Assembly: GCA_963743285.1 (NCBI GenBank)
Contig: CAVUPF010000004.1
Location: forward strand, 1 to 64,000
Length of the DNA: 64,000 bases
Reading direction: 5' to 3'
From: CAVUPF01 sp963743285
GTDB taxonomy: Bacteria > Actinomycetota > Thermoleophilia > Solirubrobacterales > 70-9
Shown: one piece after another, positions 17,852-26,473 of the stretch
Position numbering within the stretch: position 1 is the first letter of the stretch
Layout: each line of letters starts with the position of its first letter
Position numbers and translations under genes: made by a program
The notes under the pieces: generated by a model
What the model was told of the DNA's origin: nothing
Database searches by the model: none
What the model saw: only the letters and a program-made list of their open reading frames with translations

Positions 17852-18873
17852 GCACCGCCAACGCCGTCGCCGCGGTGCTCTGGCTCGGAGCGACCTTTTA
17901 CGCGGTTTTTGGCGGTGCCGATTTCGGCGCCGGCTTCTGGGCTTTGTTCGCTGGCCGCAGCAGACGGGGGAATCGCGTCCGCGAGGTGATCGGCTGGGCG
18001 ATCGGCCCCGTTTGGGAGGCCAATCACGTCTGGCTGATTTTCGTCCTGGTGGTGCTCTGGACCTCGTTCCCGGTGGTCTTCGCAGCGATCATGTCGACGT
18101 TGTTCATCCCGCTCAGCCTGGCGGCACTCGGGATCGTCCTGCGCGGATCGGGGTTCGCTTTCCAACACGTTGCCTCCAAGGCCCGTAATCGCCGCGTTTC
18201 CGAGCGCTTCTTCGGCGTCGCCTCACTGCTGACGCCGTTTTTCATGGGGACTGTGGTCGGGGCTATCGCCTCAGGAAGAGTTCCGCCAGGAAACGCACAG
18301 GGGAATCAGCTCACCAGTTGGCTGAACGCAGTCGCCCTGATCACCGGCGTTCTCTTCGTCGCCACCAGCGCCTTCCTCTCGGCCGTCTTTTTGGTCCACG
18401 ACTCGCGCCGCTTCGATGACCCTGAGATGGAGAGTTACTTCAAGGTTCGCGCGCTCCGTACGGCGGTCGCGAGCGGTGCGATCGCCACCGTGGCGCTCTT
18501 CGTCTACCGCGCTGATGACCGCTATATCTACGACGGCCTGACCAGTAGAGCCATCCCTTTGGTGATCGCCTCGGTGCTCTGCGGTCTCGGCGTCGTCGCC
18601 TTGCTGCTGCGCGGCAGGCCACGCGGCACGCGGGTCCTCGCGGTCGGCGCCGTGGCGACGATGGTCTGGGCCTGGGGTGTCGCCCAGTTCCCGTACCTCC
18701 TACCACAGAGCCTGACCATCTCACAGGCAGCTGCGGTCAGCGAGACGCTGGAGGAGGTTCTGGTCGTCTTCGCGATCGCGGTGCTCGTCGTCCTTCCCTC
18801 GCTGGGATGGCTCTACACGCTCGCCCAGCGCGACATCGTTGAGGAGAAAAGCGAAGTCACCCCTTCCAGGTGA
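17848..18873 (+). CDS. cydB: cytochrome bd quinol oxidase subunit II
   Basis: A 341-aa membrane protein with about eight helices, normal length for CydB. Characteristic segments are GGADFGAGFWALFAG in TM1, IGPVWEANHVWLIFVLVVLW and FPVVFAAIMSTLFIPLSLAA. It pairs with CydA to form the oxidase. The TTG start overlaps the cydA stop by four bases, so the two subunits are made in step. It is followed 36 bases later by a membrane protein with a SHOCT tail in the same orientation. Confidence 0.95.
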   Translation: MSTANAVAAVLWLGATFYAVFGGADFGAGFWALFAGRSRRGNRVREVIGWAIGPVWEANHVWLIFVLVVLWTSFPVVFAAIMSTLFIPLSLAALGIVLRGSGFAFQHVASKARNRRVSERFFGVASLLTPFFMGTVVGAIASGRVPPGNAQGNQLTSWLNAVALITGVLFVATSAFLSAVFLVHDSRRFDDPEMESYFKVRALRTAVASGAIATVALFVYRADDRYIYDGLTSRAIPLVIASVLCGLGVVALLLRGRPRGTRVLAVGAVATMVWAWGVAQFPYLLPQSLTISQAAAVSETLEEVLVVFAIAVLVVLPSLGWLYTLAQRDIVEEKSEVTPSR

Positions 18874-18909
18874 TGCGCCCAGACGTCGTCGCGAATAGCT
18901 TCGACGTGT

Positions 18910-20235
18910 ATGACGACTGAGACCGTCGCCCAGACACCGAAAGCCGGTCATCCGAAGATAGTCGCGATCCTGATCTCCGCGGCCACCCTCCTGGCCGTAT
19001 TCGCGATCTTCTCGATCTGGGCCAATCGCCAGGCGCTCAACACCGACAACTGGGTCAGCACCAGCGACCAACTGCTTCAGAACAAGGACGTCCGGAGCCA
19101 GCTCTCCAACTACCTGGCCAACCAGCTGTTCGAGAACGTCAACGTCCAGGCTGAGCTGGAAGGTGCGCTGCCACCCAAATTGGAGCCGCTGGCCGGCCCC
19201 GCCGCCGGCGGCCTGCATCAGCTGGCGCCACAGATCGCCGAAAAGGCGCTGGAAAACCCGCACGTCCAGGAACTCTGGGGCGAGGCGAACCGCGCCGCTC
19301 ACATAACGCTGCTGAAGATCCTCGACGGCGACTCGACCGTCTCGACCGGCGGCGGCGAAGTCAAGCTCGACCTGGGCTCGCTGGTGGCACAGATCGGCAC
19401 TCAGCTCGGCGTCGGCGGAGCCCTCGCTTCGAAAATCCCGGCCGGTGCCGGCCAGGTGACGATCCTCCGCTCTAATCAACTCTCCACCGCCCAGAGCGTC
19501 GCCCAGGTGATTAGGGCCCTGCCGATCGTCCTGACGCTCTTGGTGCTGGCGCTCTACGGCCTCGCCATCTACCTCGCCGGTCCCCGTCGCCGCCGCGCCC
19601 TGCGCTCGGTCGGATTCGGACTCATCGTCGCGGGAGCGCTGGCGCTGATCGCCCGCGGCCTGGTCGGGGACTCGGTTGTCGGCGCGCTGGCCACCAGCCA
19701 GTCGGTAAAGCCAGCCGCCGAAGCGGTCTGGAGCATCGGCACGTCGCTTTTGGTCACGGTCGCCTCATCGGCGATCGTGTTCGGCATCCTGGTCATCATC
19801 GGCGCCTGGATTGCCGGACCGACCCGACTCGCGACGGCGCTTCGCCACGAGGCCTCCCCGTACATGCGCGAGCAGCAGGGAGCGACCTACGCCGTCGCGG
19901 GGATCGTCTATCTCGCTCTGATTGCCTGGGCCCCGATCGCGGCCTTCCGCAAACCGATCGGGATCCTGCTCTTCGCGGTGCTGTTCGGCCTCGGCACCGA
20001 GCTCTTGCGCCGACAGACGCTGCGCGAGTTCCCTGACACCCGCAGCGGCGGGTCCGGAGGCCGCCTGCGCGAGCTTTGGTCGCGCCGCTCGAGCCGCTCC
20101 GATGGAACTGAGGCCTCGGAGGTCGACGAACTGGAGCGGCTCAGCGCTCTGCGTCGCAGCGGCGACCTCACCACCGCTGAGTTCGACGCGGCGAAGGCAC
20201 AAATTCTCACCATACGAGCCAAAGGAGACGGCTGA
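18910..20235 (+). CDS. membrane protein with C-terminal SHOCT domain
   Basis: A 441-aa protein of unknown function. TM1 is at about residues 19-40. A long soluble region (about 41-205) with repeated Leu/Gln/Ala helices should lie outside the membrane, and four further hydrophobic segments lie between about 210 and 365. The C-terminus has a SHOCT domain (DELERLSALRRSGDLTTAEF, about 402-432), a short module often found at protein ends and thought to mediate oligomerisation. It overlaps the next small gene by one base (TGATG). Its position after cydAB suggests a membrane or stress role, not a defined enzyme activity. Confidence 0.8.
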   Translation: MTTETVAQTPKAGHPKIVAILISAATLLAVFAIFSIWANRQALNTDNWVSTSDQLLQNKDVRSQLSNYLANQLFENVNVQAELEGALPPKLEPLAGPAAGGLHQLAPQIAEKALENPHVQELWGEANRAAHITLLKILDGDSTVSTGGGEVKLDLGSLVAQIGTQLGVGGALASKIPAGAGQVTILRSNQLSTAQSVAQVIRALPIVLTLLVLALYGLAIYLAGPRRRRALRSVGFGLIVAGALALIARGLVGDSVVGALATSQSVKPAAEAVWSIGTSLLVTVASSAIVFGILVIIGAWIAGPTRLATALRHEASPYMREQQGATYAVAGIVYLALIAWAPIAAFRKPIGILLFAVLFGLGTELLRRQTLREFPDTRSGGSGGRLRELWSRRSSRSDGTEASEVDELERLSALRRSGDLTTAEFDAAKAQILTIRAKGDG

Positions 20236-20405
20236 TGTTTTTCTTCTTCGGGGCGATCTACTTCGTCCTGCTGGTCACGCTCGGGACGATGACGTTCCGC
20301 AAGCGCCACTACTTTCTATTCTGGATCGGGATCATCGTCCCCTTTCTCTGGCTCATCGGCGCGTTCATCGCCCCGGCGACGGACTACGAAGGCGGGACTG
20401 CGTAG
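20235..20405 (+). CDS. small membrane protein (56 aa)
   Basis: A short gene whose ATG overlaps the preceding stop (TGATG) and follows AAAGGAG at 20221-20227. The product has two hydrophobic stretches (MFFFFGAIYFVLLVTLGTMT and YFLFWIGIIVPFLWLIGAFI) separated by FRKRH, so it should be a two-helix hairpin in the membrane. The family is not recognised. Translational coupling to the SHOCT membrane protein argues that it is real and functionally linked. Confidence 0.75.
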   Translation: MFFFFGAIYFVLLVTLGTMTFRKRHYFLFWIGIIVPFLWLIGAFIAPATDYEGGTA

Positions 20406-20552
20406 CCGAACGACAATCACCCGGTTCAGATGATGTCTCGCTCGGGCTGAGCGGCGAGTCTGTGCGAAGAGGAGCTCCGGCGATCAGACGCCGAGCATGA
20501 ACTCGGACTCTGGCTGCCAGGGAAGGCGGTCGGGTGCGAAAGGAGATTGCTT

Positions 20553-20936
20553 ATGAGAGGTTTGGGTCGCGCCATGTTTGTCGCCATCCTGCTGTTGATT
20601 GCCGGCACGCTCAACGTCATATACGGCATTGCCGCGATCAGCAACGCGCACTTCTACGCCGGAAACACCCAGTACGTGTTCTCCAGCCTGCACACATGGG
20701 GATGGATCACTGTCATCCTGGGAATCATCGAGATTATCGCCGGCTTCTCACTGTTCGGCGGCAATGCGTTCGGACGGGTGATCGGAATCTTCGCCGCCTC
20801 GTTGGGGGCCATTGGCGCCCTCCTTTCGATCGGCGGGGCCTACCCGTTCTGGTCACTAGGGATCTTCGCGCTCTGCGTGATCTGTATCCACGGCCTCGTT
20901 GTCTACGGCGAGGATGACGAGGTCCCACTGGCCTGA
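20553..20936 (+). CDS. small four-TM membrane protein (DUF7144-like)
   Basis: A 127-aa protein. The ATG at 20553 lies seven bases after AAAGGAG, better than the TTG at 20547. Four hydrophobic helices are visible, with the typical pattern AGTLNVIYGIAAI, WGWITVILGIIEIIAGFSLF and GRVIGIFAASLGAIGALLS, then an acidic tail YGEDDEVP. It resembles the widespread actinobacterial family now called DUF7144. The function is unknown. Confidence 0.75.
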   Translation: MRGLGRAMFVAILLLIAGTLNVIYGIAAISNAHFYAGNTQYVFSSLHTWGWITVILGIIEIIAGFSLFGGNAFGRVIGIFAASLGAIGALLSIGGAYPFWSLGIFALCVICIHGLVVYGEDDEVPLA

Positions 20937-20987
20937 TCGGCGTACGGAGCCCGGCAACGTCGCCGGGCTCCCCAGCGCCCCCACCTC

Positions 20988-21683
20988 ATGGGCGACATCT
21001 TCGTTCTCTCACTCGTCTCAGCGGCCAACGCGACGCTGCTCGCCGCGGTAACGGTGATGCTCTTCTTGCCGAGTCCAAAGCGCCTTCTGCTCGGTTACCT
21101 GGCCGGTGCTCTGCTGATCAGCCTCACGATCGGCTTCGTGATCGTCTTCGTCGTGCACGATGCGAGCTCGACGAGCACGGCCCGGAACACCGTCAGCCCC
21201 TCAATCGACATCGCGCTCGGAGCTATCGCGCTGCTCGTCGCCTACGTGCTTTGGGGCGGCCATGACCAGAAGCTGAAAGAGCGCCGCACCCGCAAGAAGA
21301 AGAGCAAGGACGGGGAGGGGGCCGAGAAGGGGCCATCCAAGGTCGAGCAGCTGCTCGGCAGGGGATCGGCTCGAGTCACCTTCGCGGTCGGGGTCGTGCT
21401 CACCCTTCCGGGCGTCTCCTATCTGGCCGCGCTGCGCGATCTGCAGAAGCTTGGATATGGGACGGTGGGGGAGATCCTGGTGATCCTCGGTTTCAACGTG
21501 ATGTTGCTGATCTTTCTCGAGGTTCCGCTGCTCGGCTACTTCATTGCGCCCGAGCGCACCGTCGTCGAGGTGCAGCGCTTCCGAGCCTGGTTGACCCGGA
21601 GCGGGCGGCGGATGGCGATCGTCGGCGCCGCGGGAATCGGAGCGTTACTGGTAGCCCGAGGGGCAATCGAGTTCCTCACCTAG
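20988..21683 (+). CDS. GAP/Sap family membrane protein
   Basis: A 231-aa protein with about six membrane helices: three at the N-terminus, a charged cytoplasmic loop rich in Lys (ERRTRKKKSKDGEGAEKG, about 98-115), then three more. The organisation and segments VTFAVGVVLTLPGVSYLAAL and FNVMLLIFLEVPLLGYFI fit the GAP (Sap, sulfolipid-1-addressing) family, whose mycobacterial members help move glycolipids across the membrane. The substrate here is unknown. The next gene begins at the base after its stop, so the two are surely co-transcribed. Confidence 0.75.
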   Translation: MGDIFVLSLVSAANATLLAAVTVMLFLPSPKRLLLGYLAGALLISLTIGFVIVFVVHDASSTSTARNTVSPSIDIALGAIALLVAYVLWGGHDQKLKERRTRKKKSKDGEGAEKGPSKVEQLLGRGSARVTFAVGVVLTLPGVSYLAALRDLQKLGYGTVGEILVILGFNVMLLIFLEVPLLGYFIAPERTVVEVQRFRAWLTRSGRRMAIVGAAGIGALLVARGAIEFLT

Positions 21684-22973
21684 ATGGGCGCCGAGAATCC
21701 ACCGCGTGCCCTGATCGTCCTGCTCGCCCTGGCCGCGGTGGTCGGGGTGGTCGTCTCGCTGGTCGCCTGGGCATTCCTTGAGCTGATCCACCAGATGCAG
21801 CTCTGGGTGTTCACCGACCTGCCGGGCGACCTCGGCTACCGGAGCCCGCCGATGTGGTTTTACGTCATCGTCCTCGGGCTCGCCGGGATCGTGATCGCCC
21901 TGGCGATCGTCCGCCTGCCGGGCAACGGCGGCCACGTGCCGGCCGAAGGCTTGAAGGTCGGTGGCGCACCCACCGAAACGATCGACCTGCCCGGGGTTGT
22001 CCTTGCCGCACTCGGGACCATCGGCCTCGGGCTGGTGTTGGGTCCCGAGGCACCCCTCATCGCGCTTGGTGCGGGTCTCGGGTTGCTGGCGATCCGTTTC
22101 GTCAAACGCGATGCGCCCGATCAGGCGCAGACCGTGATCGCCGCGTCGGGCAGTTTCGCCGCGATGGCCATGATCTTCAGTTCGCCGATCATCGCTGCGG
22201 TGATCCTGATCGAGGCGCTCGGCTTAGATCGCGAAAGGCTGCCACTGGTACTCCTCCCGGGTCTACTCGCCGCGGGGATCGGCTCCCTCGTCTCGATTGG
22301 CGTGGGCTCGCTAACCGGCCTCAGCACCAGCGCCTACTCACTCGGCGCTCTGCCGGTGCCCGCATTTGCCGAGCCGGCTGTCTCCGACTTCGCGCTGACG
22401 GTCCCCCTGGCACTCGTCGTCGCTGCGCTGACCTTCCTGATCATGCGACTTGGGCTGCGGACCCACCGATTCGTGGCAGCGCGCCCACTCCTGCTCATCC
22501 CCGCGGCCGCGGTCCTCGTCAGCGTCCTGGCGATCGCCTTTCACGCGGCAAGTGGTAGAAGCGTCAACGAAGTTCTCTTCTCCGGGCAGGACGCGCTGCC
22601 CGGGTTGGTCACGGGGGCCGGCGCCTGGTCGGTCTCGGCGCTCTTCTTGGTCCTCGCCTTCAAGGGGCTCGCCTGGGGCGTCTCGCTGGGCAGCTTCAGG
22701 GGCGGTCCGACCTTTCCCTCGATGTTCATCGGCGCTGCCGCCGGCGTCCTCGCCTGGCACCTGACCGGGCTTGATCTGACTGCGGCGGTTGGGGTCGGGA
22801 TCGGCGCCGGCCTCGTCGGCGTCCTCCGCCTGCCGCTTTCGGCGGTCGTGCTCGCCACGCTCTTGGTGAGCAAGGCCGGTGCTGGCGCCGGACCGCTGAT
22901 CATCGTCGGCGTAGTTGTTGCCTACCTGACCAGCGTTGCCCTGGATCGCGCTTTCGCACCCGCTCCCGCTTGA
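21684..22973 (+). CDS. ClC-family chloride channel/antiporter
   Basis: A 429-aa protein with the multi-helix ClC fold. The filter-region motif after TM3 reads GLVLGPEAPLIALGAGLG, corresponding to the GxEGP motif but with Ala-Pro in place of Gly-Pro. The second signature is GSFRGGPTFPSMFIGAAAG, equivalent to the GxFxP region. No CBS domains are attached. The gating Glu (E of GPEAP) is present, so either proton-coupled exchange or channel activity is possible. It starts immediately after the GAP-family gene, without a gap. Confidence 0.87.
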   Translation: MGAENPPRALIVLLALAAVVGVVVSLVAWAFLELIHQMQLWVFTDLPGDLGYRSPPMWFYVIVLGLAGIVIALAIVRLPGNGGHVPAEGLKVGGAPTETIDLPGVVLAALGTIGLGLVLGPEAPLIALGAGLGLLAIRFVKRDAPDQAQTVIAASGSFAAMAMIFSSPIIAAVILIEALGLDRERLPLVLLPGLLAAGIGSLVSIGVGSLTGLSTSAYSLGALPVPAFAEPAVSDFALTVPLALVVAALTFLIMRLGLRTHRFVAARPLLLIPAAAVLVSVLAIAFHAASGRSVNEVLFSGQDALPGLVTGAGAWSVSALFLVLAFKGLAWGVSLGSFRGGPTFPSMFIGAAAGVLAWHLTGLDLTAAVGVGIGAGLVGVLRLPLSAVVLATLLVSKAGAGAGPLIIVGVVVAYLTSVALDRAFAPAPA

Positions 22974-23065
22974 CGAATATCACCCGATTGGAAGGATGCG
23001 CTCGCTTCCCGTTTCAGATTGCATGGTGCAGAGTTGTTGAAACAGACCCAGGCGAGGAGGCGGTA

Positions 23066-23323
23066 ATGCCCCTGATGAGAAGACGGCCGCTGATGAGAGC
23101 GGCAATGGTCGGCGGCGCCGGATACGCGATCGGCAAGAGTCATGAGGCCGGGGCCCAGGCCCAGGCGGCACCGACTGCGGCTGCCGCAGAGCCCGCGACC
23201 CCCGCCACGTCGGAGGCGAACCGGATAGACGCGCTGACCAAACTCAAATCGCTGCTCGACTCGGGCGTTCTGACGCAGGAGCAGTACGAGTCCGAGCGCC
23301 AGCGGCTGACCGAGGGCATGTAG
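23066..23323 (+). CDS. small SHOCT-domain protein
   Basis: An 85-aa protein. The ATG follows GGCGAGGAGG; the longer frame to 22970 has no such site. Residues 1-25 are Arg/Met-rich (MPLMRRRPLMRAAMVGGAGY), then comes an Ala/Pro linker (about 30-52), then a SHOCT domain (DALTKLKSLLDSGVLTQEQY, about 57-84). It resembles the short SHOCT proteins common near stress genes in actinobacteria. The gene after it begins about 20 bases on. Confidence 0.78.
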   Translation: MPLMRRRPLMRAAMVGGAGYAIGKSHEAGAQAQAAPTAAAAEPATPATSEANRIDALTKLKSLLDSGVLTQEQYESERQRLTEGM

Positions 23324-23342
23324 CCACATGGGAGAGGAGCAA

Positions 23343-23837
23343 ATGAAACTAGGACCCGTACAGCTGCTCGTCGTCGGCTTTGAGGAAGGCAAGTTCGAGG
23401 GCAAGATCCTCGACGAGCTGCAGTGCCTGCGAGAGCACGACATCATCCGCTTGATCGACCTGCTCTTCGTCGCCAAGGACGAGCAGGGCGACATCGCCAG
23501 GGTCGAGCAGAGCGACCTCTCAGCCGAGGAAGCGGTCGAGTTCGGTGCTCTCGTGGGAGCCTTGATCGGCATGGGAGCAGACGGGGAGGAGGGTGCGGTC
23601 GCTGGCGCCGAGGTCGGAGCCGCGGTCGCCGCCGAAAACGGATCGCCCCTCGACGTCGAGGACGTCTGGTACCTGGCGGATGCGATCCCTGCGGGAATGG
23701 CTGCGGCGATCGCGCTGATCGAGCACCGCTGGGCCATTCCCCTCCGCACTGCAATCGAGGACGCCGGCGGCCATAGCCTGCTCGACACCTGGGTTCACGC
23801 CGAGGATCTGATCGCGATCGGAGCGAGTATCGGCTGA
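23343..23837 (+). CDS. DUF6325/DUF1269-like protein
   Basis: A 164-aa acidic protein. The ATG at 23343 is preceded by GGAGAGGAG; an in-frame ATG at 23328 is the alternative. It begins LGPVQLLVVGFEEGKFEGKI and continues IIRLIDLLFVAKDEQGDI, then has a Gly/Ala-rich middle, a pattern of the DUF6325 family related to DUF1269 membrane-associated proteins. These are often next to SHOCT genes, as here. The function is unknown. Confidence 0.75.
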   Translation: MKLGPVQLLVVGFEEGKFEGKILDELQCLREHDIIRLIDLLFVAKDEQGDIARVEQSDLSAEEAVEFGALVGALIGMGADGEEGAVAGAEVGAAVAAENGSPLDVEDVWYLADAIPAGMAAAIALIEHRWAIPLRTAIEDAGGHSLLDTWVHAEDLIAIGASIG

Positions 23838-23961
23838 AGCACTGGTCACGCCCGAGCGCGGCCGAGTTACAGCGATCCATCCACCGGTCCTTAGCGATCA
23901 CGGTCCTTAAGGGCTACTCTGGAGAGGATCTGGGATACCGCGAAGGACTTGGATTGACCTT

Positions 23962-26214
23962 GTGAGTAAGAAAGGCTCCGCCGCCGTCCCGCCGGGCGAG
24001 GGGCAGCCAAACCCCGCAAGCCACCGCTCCTTGCTGGTCCAGCGGCTGCGATTGCTCAAAAAGCTCCAGGAGTCCTCCGCCCCGATTGTCCTGCTGAATG
24101 CCCCCTCCGGCTATGGCAAGTCAGTGCTGATCGAGCAGTGGGCCGCTCAGGACCCACGACCGTTCATGTCGCTCATCCTCGGCGACGAGCACAACGATCC
24201 GGCAATGCTGGTGGCCTCGATCGTCGCGGTGCTTGAGGAGATCGAGCCGGTGCCAGCGGAGGTAGGCGTTGCCCTCGCGAACCCCGAGCCCAGCATCGAG
24301 AACGTGGTGCTGCCTCGTCTTGGCAGCGCCCTGGAGCAGCGCGAGGTGTCGTTCGTCCTCGTCCTCGACGACTTCGAGCGGATCAGCTCGCCTCAGTCGT
24401 TGGCAGGGGTCGCGACGATCATCAGCCGGCTTCCGCCCGGTTCCCAGGTTGCTCTTGCGACCCGGACCGAGCCGGCGCTGCCGCTCGGCAGGATGCGGGC
24501 TCATCGCGGCCTGGCTGAGCTAGGGCGCGAGGACCTGGTGATGACGAAGTCCGAATGCAAGGAGCTCCTCGTCGCACTCGATCTGGATCTGAGCGCGAAG
24601 CAGCTCGATACCCTCGTCCGCCGAACCGAGGGCTGGCCCGCCGCGCTCTATCTCGCCGGACTCGCGCTAAGTGAGGCGCCCGACCTCGGCAGGGCGATCT
24701 CACGCTTTGCCGGCGATGACAGGTTCGTCGTCGATTACATCAGGGACGAGTTCTTGGTCCCGGTCTCGCGCCGCCAGCTCGAGTTCCTGCGATGTGCCTC
24801 GATCCTCGACCGGCTCAGCGGCGGCCTATGCGACGCGGTCCTTGAGCGCAGCGGTTCGGCGACGCTGATCCGCGACCTCTCCCACTCGAACATGCTGCTC
24901 ACCCCTATCGATCGCCGCGATGAGTGGTTTCGCTTCCATCCGCTCTTCCGCGAGATGCTGCGCGCCGAGCTGCGGCGGGTCGAGCCCGAGAAAGAGGCTG
25001 AGTTGAATCGCCGCGCCTCGGAGTGGTGGGCCGCCGAAGGAGACTGGGATCAGGCGATCGCCCATGCGATCGACGGGGGCGCGTTGGATCGGGCCGGAGA
25101 GCTTCTGTGGATGGGCATCCCCGCCTATACGGCGCGGGGCCGCAATGCCACGGTGCTCGGTTGGCTCGAGCACCTCGGGGAGCGGACTATCGCCACCGAC
25201 GCCGCCCTGAGCCTGACCGCTTCCTACGCCTACATCACGCAAGGAGACGGCAGCAAGACCGAGCATTGGGCCGCCGTCTCCGCGGGCCTGCTCGAGCAGG
25301 AAGAGGCTTCGGAGAAGAAAACCGTTCTTAGCGGGGGTCTGGCGCTGATCGAGGCTGCGCTGGCCCGCAACGGCGTCGAGGCGATTGCCGATCGCACCTC
25401 GCTGGCCGCGGAGATGCTCCCCGACGAGAGCCCCTGGATGTCGATGTGTCGCCTGATCGAAGGGGTCGGCCTGCACCTGCGCGGGTTGCGCGAGGCCGCC
25501 CACGAGAAACTGGTCGACGGAGCACGCCGCGGCGCCGTCGGAGCGCCGAACGTCCAGGTCCTCTGCCTTTCCCAGTTGGCACTGTTGGCGATTGAGGAGG
25601 ACGACTGGACGCTGGCAGAGATGCTCGCCTCCCAGGCTCGCGCCCAGGTCGACCGCTCCGGTCTTGGCGACTACCCGATGATGGCCCTTGCGCTGGCGGT
25701 CTCGGCGCTGGTTCGATCTCGCACCGGAAGGGTTGAGGAGGCCGCTGCCGATCTACGCCACGGTTCGCGTCTGCTCGAGCAGCTCGGAGCGTTTCCGCCC
25801 TGGTATGAGGTGGAGACCTGGGTTGCCCTGGCGCGGACCGCGACCCGCCTTGACGACGCCCCCTCGGCGACCCGGATGCTGAGCGAAGCCACCAGGGCCC
25901 TGAGGCTGACTCCCGATGCGATCGTCCTCGGCGAGTGGATTGAGCAGACGGCGCTGGCGATCGAGACCGTCTCCGCTTCGGCTGTCCGCGACCTGACCCC
26001 GGCCGAGCTGCGCGTGCTGCAGTTCCTGCCCACTCACCTTTCTTTTCCGGAGATCGCCGGTCAGGTCTTCGTCTCGCCGAACACGGTCAAGACGCAGGCC
26101 CAGGGTGTCTACCGCAAGCTCGGCGTCTCCTCGCGGCGGGAGGCCGTCGAAGAGGCCCGGGCAGCGGGTCTGCTCGACGCCGAGGGCCCTTCGGAAGACA
26201 CAGCGCCTCGCTGA
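23962..26214 (+). CDS. MalT/LAL-type LuxR-family transcriptional regulator
   Basis: A 750-aa large ATP-binding regulator. The Walker A motif is APSGYGKS (47-54) and the Walker B region is FVLVLDDFERI (about 131-141). The STAND/NB-ARC-like ATPase part is followed by a helical repeat region (about 350-660) and a C-terminal LuxR DNA-binding domain (LTPAELRVLQFLPTHLSF, then VSPNTVKTQAQGVYRKLGVS, about 675-735). Such proteins bind a small inducer and ATP, oligomerise and activate nearby genes. The gene starts with GTG and lies alone, downstream of the stress/membrane cluster, which is a candidate target. Confidence 0.9.
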   Translation: MSKKGSAAVPPGEGQPNPASHRSLLVQRLRLLKKLQESSAPIVLLNAPSGYGKSVLIEQWAAQDPRPFMSLILGDEHNDPAMLVASIVAVLEEIEPVPAEVGVALANPEPSIENVVLPRLGSALEQREVSFVLVLDDFERISSPQSLAGVATIISRLPPGSQVALATRTEPALPLGRMRAHRGLAELGREDLVMTKSECKELLVALDLDLSAKQLDTLVRRTEGWPAALYLAGLALSEAPDLGRAISRFAGDDRFVVDYIRDEFLVPVSRRQLEFLRCASILDRLSGGLCDAVLERSGSATLIRDLSHSNMLLTPIDRRDEWFRFHPLFREMLRAELRRVEPEKEAELNRRASEWWAAEGDWDQAIAHAIDGGALDRAGELLWMGIPAYTARGRNATVLGWLEHLGERTIATDAALSLTASYAYITQGDGSKTEHWAAVSAGLLEQEEASEKKTVLSGGLALIEAALARNGVEAIADRTSLAAEMLPDESPWMSMCRLIEGVGLHLRGLREAAHEKLVDGARRGAVGAPNVQVLCLSQLALLAIEEDDWTLAEMLASQARAQVDRSGLGDYPMMALALAVSALVRSRTGRVEEAAADLRHGSRLLEQLGAFPPWYEVETWVALARTATRLDDAPSATRMLSEATRALRLTPDAIVLGEWIEQTALAIETVSASAVRDLTPAELRVLQFLPTHLSFPEIAGQVFVSPNTVKTQAQGVYRKLGVSSRREAVEEARAAGLLDAEGPSEDTAPR

Positions 26215-26225
26215 GGGGAGCCGCC

Positions 26226-26327
26226 TCAAGTCTTCGCATCAGGCGATGTCCGCCGGATCGCCTTGATCTGGCCGAAGACGGGCTCGATCATCTCCCGCCG
26301 GCGCGAGTAGAGCGACGCCAGACTAAA
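26226..26327 (-). pseudogene. transposase C-terminal fragment (IS5/IS1182-like)
   Basis: The frame ends with SRRREMIEPVFGQIKAIRR, the segment around the last catalytic Glu of many DDE transposases (EPVFGQIK). Only about 33 residues remain, ending SPDAKT. The upstream frame is not transposase but the antisense of a half-tRNA scar at 26388. It is a remnant of an insertion sequence. Confidence 0.6.
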
Positions 26328-26387
26328 ATTGTCGTCGAAACCGGGGGCAGTCGTGGTCACGGGCCACGGCGTACCGGCGACTTGGGC

Positions 26388-26434
26388 CCTTGCCCTGCAG
26401 AAGGTCGTGGGTTTGAGTCCCATCAGCCGCTTCG
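26388..26434 (+). other. tRNA-Gly(GCC)-like 3' half, copy 1 (attachment-site scar)
   Basis: This holds an anticodon loop CTTGCCC, variable region AAGGTC, T-arm GTGGG-TTTGAGT-CCCAT and acceptor-like CAGCCGC. It matches the 27646 copy over about 45 bases with a few changes, in direct orientation 1258 bases away. No 5' half is present. Confidence 0.6.
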
Positions 26435-26473
26435 CATTACGGACGACCAAGCCCGCTCAAGCGCCGCCGACGG

